Positions 62,706-64,000 of a DNA stretch of 64,000 nt are shown piece by piece. The position numbers and the translations under genes were made by a program. The stretch spans positions 2,170,001 through 2,234,000 of the forward strand of contig JAQFVV010006273.1 in assembly GCA_028023455.1 (NCBI GenBank), written 5' to 3'. Position 1 is the stretch's first letter. Each line of letters begins with the position of its first letter. The notes under the pieces were generated by a model that was not told the DNA's origin, made no database searches, and saw only the letters and a program-made list of their open reading frames with translations. Source of the stretch: Epiperipatus broadwayi (taxonomy: Eukaryota > Onychophora > Udeonychophora > Euonychophora > Peripatidae).

Positions 62706-63119
62706 TCTTTAATTACATATAATCTCTGCATTTGGTAAATAGAATTGAATATTAACATAGTTTCTAATAATTTGTAATATTAACATGTAGTAAATTGAAA
62801 AATTCGACAAACATTAATATGTGAAAAAAAAAATAGATGTAAAAGTGAATAAAGAAACATCTTCATACTCTCAAACTAAGACACTTCAGATTGGCATATA
62901 TAATTAGAATTTAGGTTTAAAGATAAGATGGCCACTCTTATCTTTTCAAAAGTCTCTATATTATGTTTAAATTTGAGAGTATTCTCAGTATCAATCATGA
63001 CATCATTGAGCTATTATAAGATCAGTACAGTGCATATATTAACACTTCTGATGATGCTTACGAGACCTTTCATCGACGATTGACGTCACTCTAATTCCGT
63101 TATTTTTAATGCTAGGATA

Positions 63120-63770
63120 GCCATTTTATAGTCATTCATTAGGTTTTTAAAAATTCTGTAAGATGCTGCCACCTTCTAAATTATTTTACAAGTAAAAAAT
63201 CAATAAAACTGTCCGTCAACCTAAACAAATAAGGAAGCTTGTCAGTTATTGGCTCTCAGCCGTCAAAGACATTTTGATTGGTGGCAAGGACAAAGAAACC
63301 ACCTAATCAAAGAAGAACGCTAAGATTTTCAATTCAAAATTGATAAATAAATGTTTTTAGACAATTATAAAGTATTTCTTGAGAAATTATGAATATATAA
63401 GTAAAATAATGCTAAAACCAAAATTATTTTAAAAAAATATTTAAGATTTTAGTAAAAATATTTAGCATTTTAGCAAAAAAAATATTTACCTTTTCGTAAC
63501 GTAAAACTGAAAAAAAAAACATTTACGTCAGCAAACTCTTTTTATTCGTTATTAAGTTTAGCTTTTAATTTTGCAGCTATGAAATATTTCTATAATAAAC
63601 AAATAGAAATTTATTTTTGAAAGAACTTTCGTTCACTTTCATAACCTGAAAAATTATTAATATACTTTTTACAAACGAATCTAAAGTGAATATGATATTA
63701 AAAGGTTGAATATATTTTGACAATTGACTTTGTCTTGGCCAATTAAAAGTCTTGATTTTTAACTCACTCG
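63120..63770 (-). repeat. Dispersed repeat, copy B
   Basis: Reverse complement matches copy A at 12757-13440 (anchors listed there). On the minus strand it contains CCAATCA and CCAATAA words and a TATAAAA-like motif (63130-63125 region), which would suit a promoter-bearing element such as an LTR, but the boundaries are unclear. Confidence 0.7.
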
Positions 63771-64000
63771 GGCTAATAATATAATTAGTGGTTAAAAGGT
63801 TAAAGGTGGAAACCCTTTCTGTTAATTACATACACATGTAAATACTTGAAAATAGTCAACACTTAAACAATACCAAAATCAATCAATGCCATTCAACGAT
63901 TTCAATATATATATATTGTGAAGGATCAACAAATCCATCTTTATTTTATCAAAGTGTCATTCTTGATTTTTTAAAAAAATCTCTTTGGTTTCATTTTATA

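Overview
The window is intronic and intergenic DNA from an animal nuclear genome. It is very AT-rich and full of microsatellites and transposable-element remains, with spliceosomal GT-AG introns and no operons. I see nothing that fixes the species. An AT-rich invertebrate (mollusc, cnidarian or similar) fits the tRNA-derived SINEs, the Penelope, RTE and Jockey-type elements and the long introns, but this is inference.

One host gene spans nearly the whole window on the minus strand. It is an ABCC-type (MRP) ATP-binding cassette transporter closest, from remembered family motifs, to ABCC5. Eight coding exons can be joined in phase: 61710-61549, 32315-32192, 21382-21235, 18947-18862, 10692-10519, 7348-7286, 7202-6969 and 6576-6469. 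They run from the cytoplasmic segment before TMD1 to the end of the sixth helix of TMD1. The true start lies above 64000 and NBD1 onward lies below 1. A ninth, phase-neutral 90-base candidate exon (34266-34177) would insert 30 residues just before TMD1. Introns range from 83 bases to about 29 kb.

The introns hold the rest. 1-1500: a long palindrome with a small MITE at its centre. 1576-1715 and 26266-26402: two copies of a tRNA-derived SINE with target-site duplications. 2435-3402: a possible solo LTR. 5360-6368: a TA-flanked DNA transposon with Tigger-like ends. 27030-30311 and about 45040-48651: two related copies of an APE-type LINE with an (ACATC)n tail. 38351-39387: a 5'-truncated Penelope-like element with a GIY-YIG domain, followed by a hammerhead-ribozyme-like motif. 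44400-51540: a decayed RTE-type LINE split by about 4.9 kb of nested insertions. 53280-56070: a decayed L1/Tx1-like RT remnant split by a 1.4 kb foldback array that carries a 12-base target duplication. 56147-60843: a nearly full-length but broken Jockey/CR1-group LINE with PHD-type zinc fingers in ORF1, bracketed by (ATT)n.

No complete undescribed gene system was found. The most unusual features are the foldback elements built of tandem plus inverted units (three families), the hammerhead-like motif behind the Penelope ORF, and the candidate cassette exon in the transporter.
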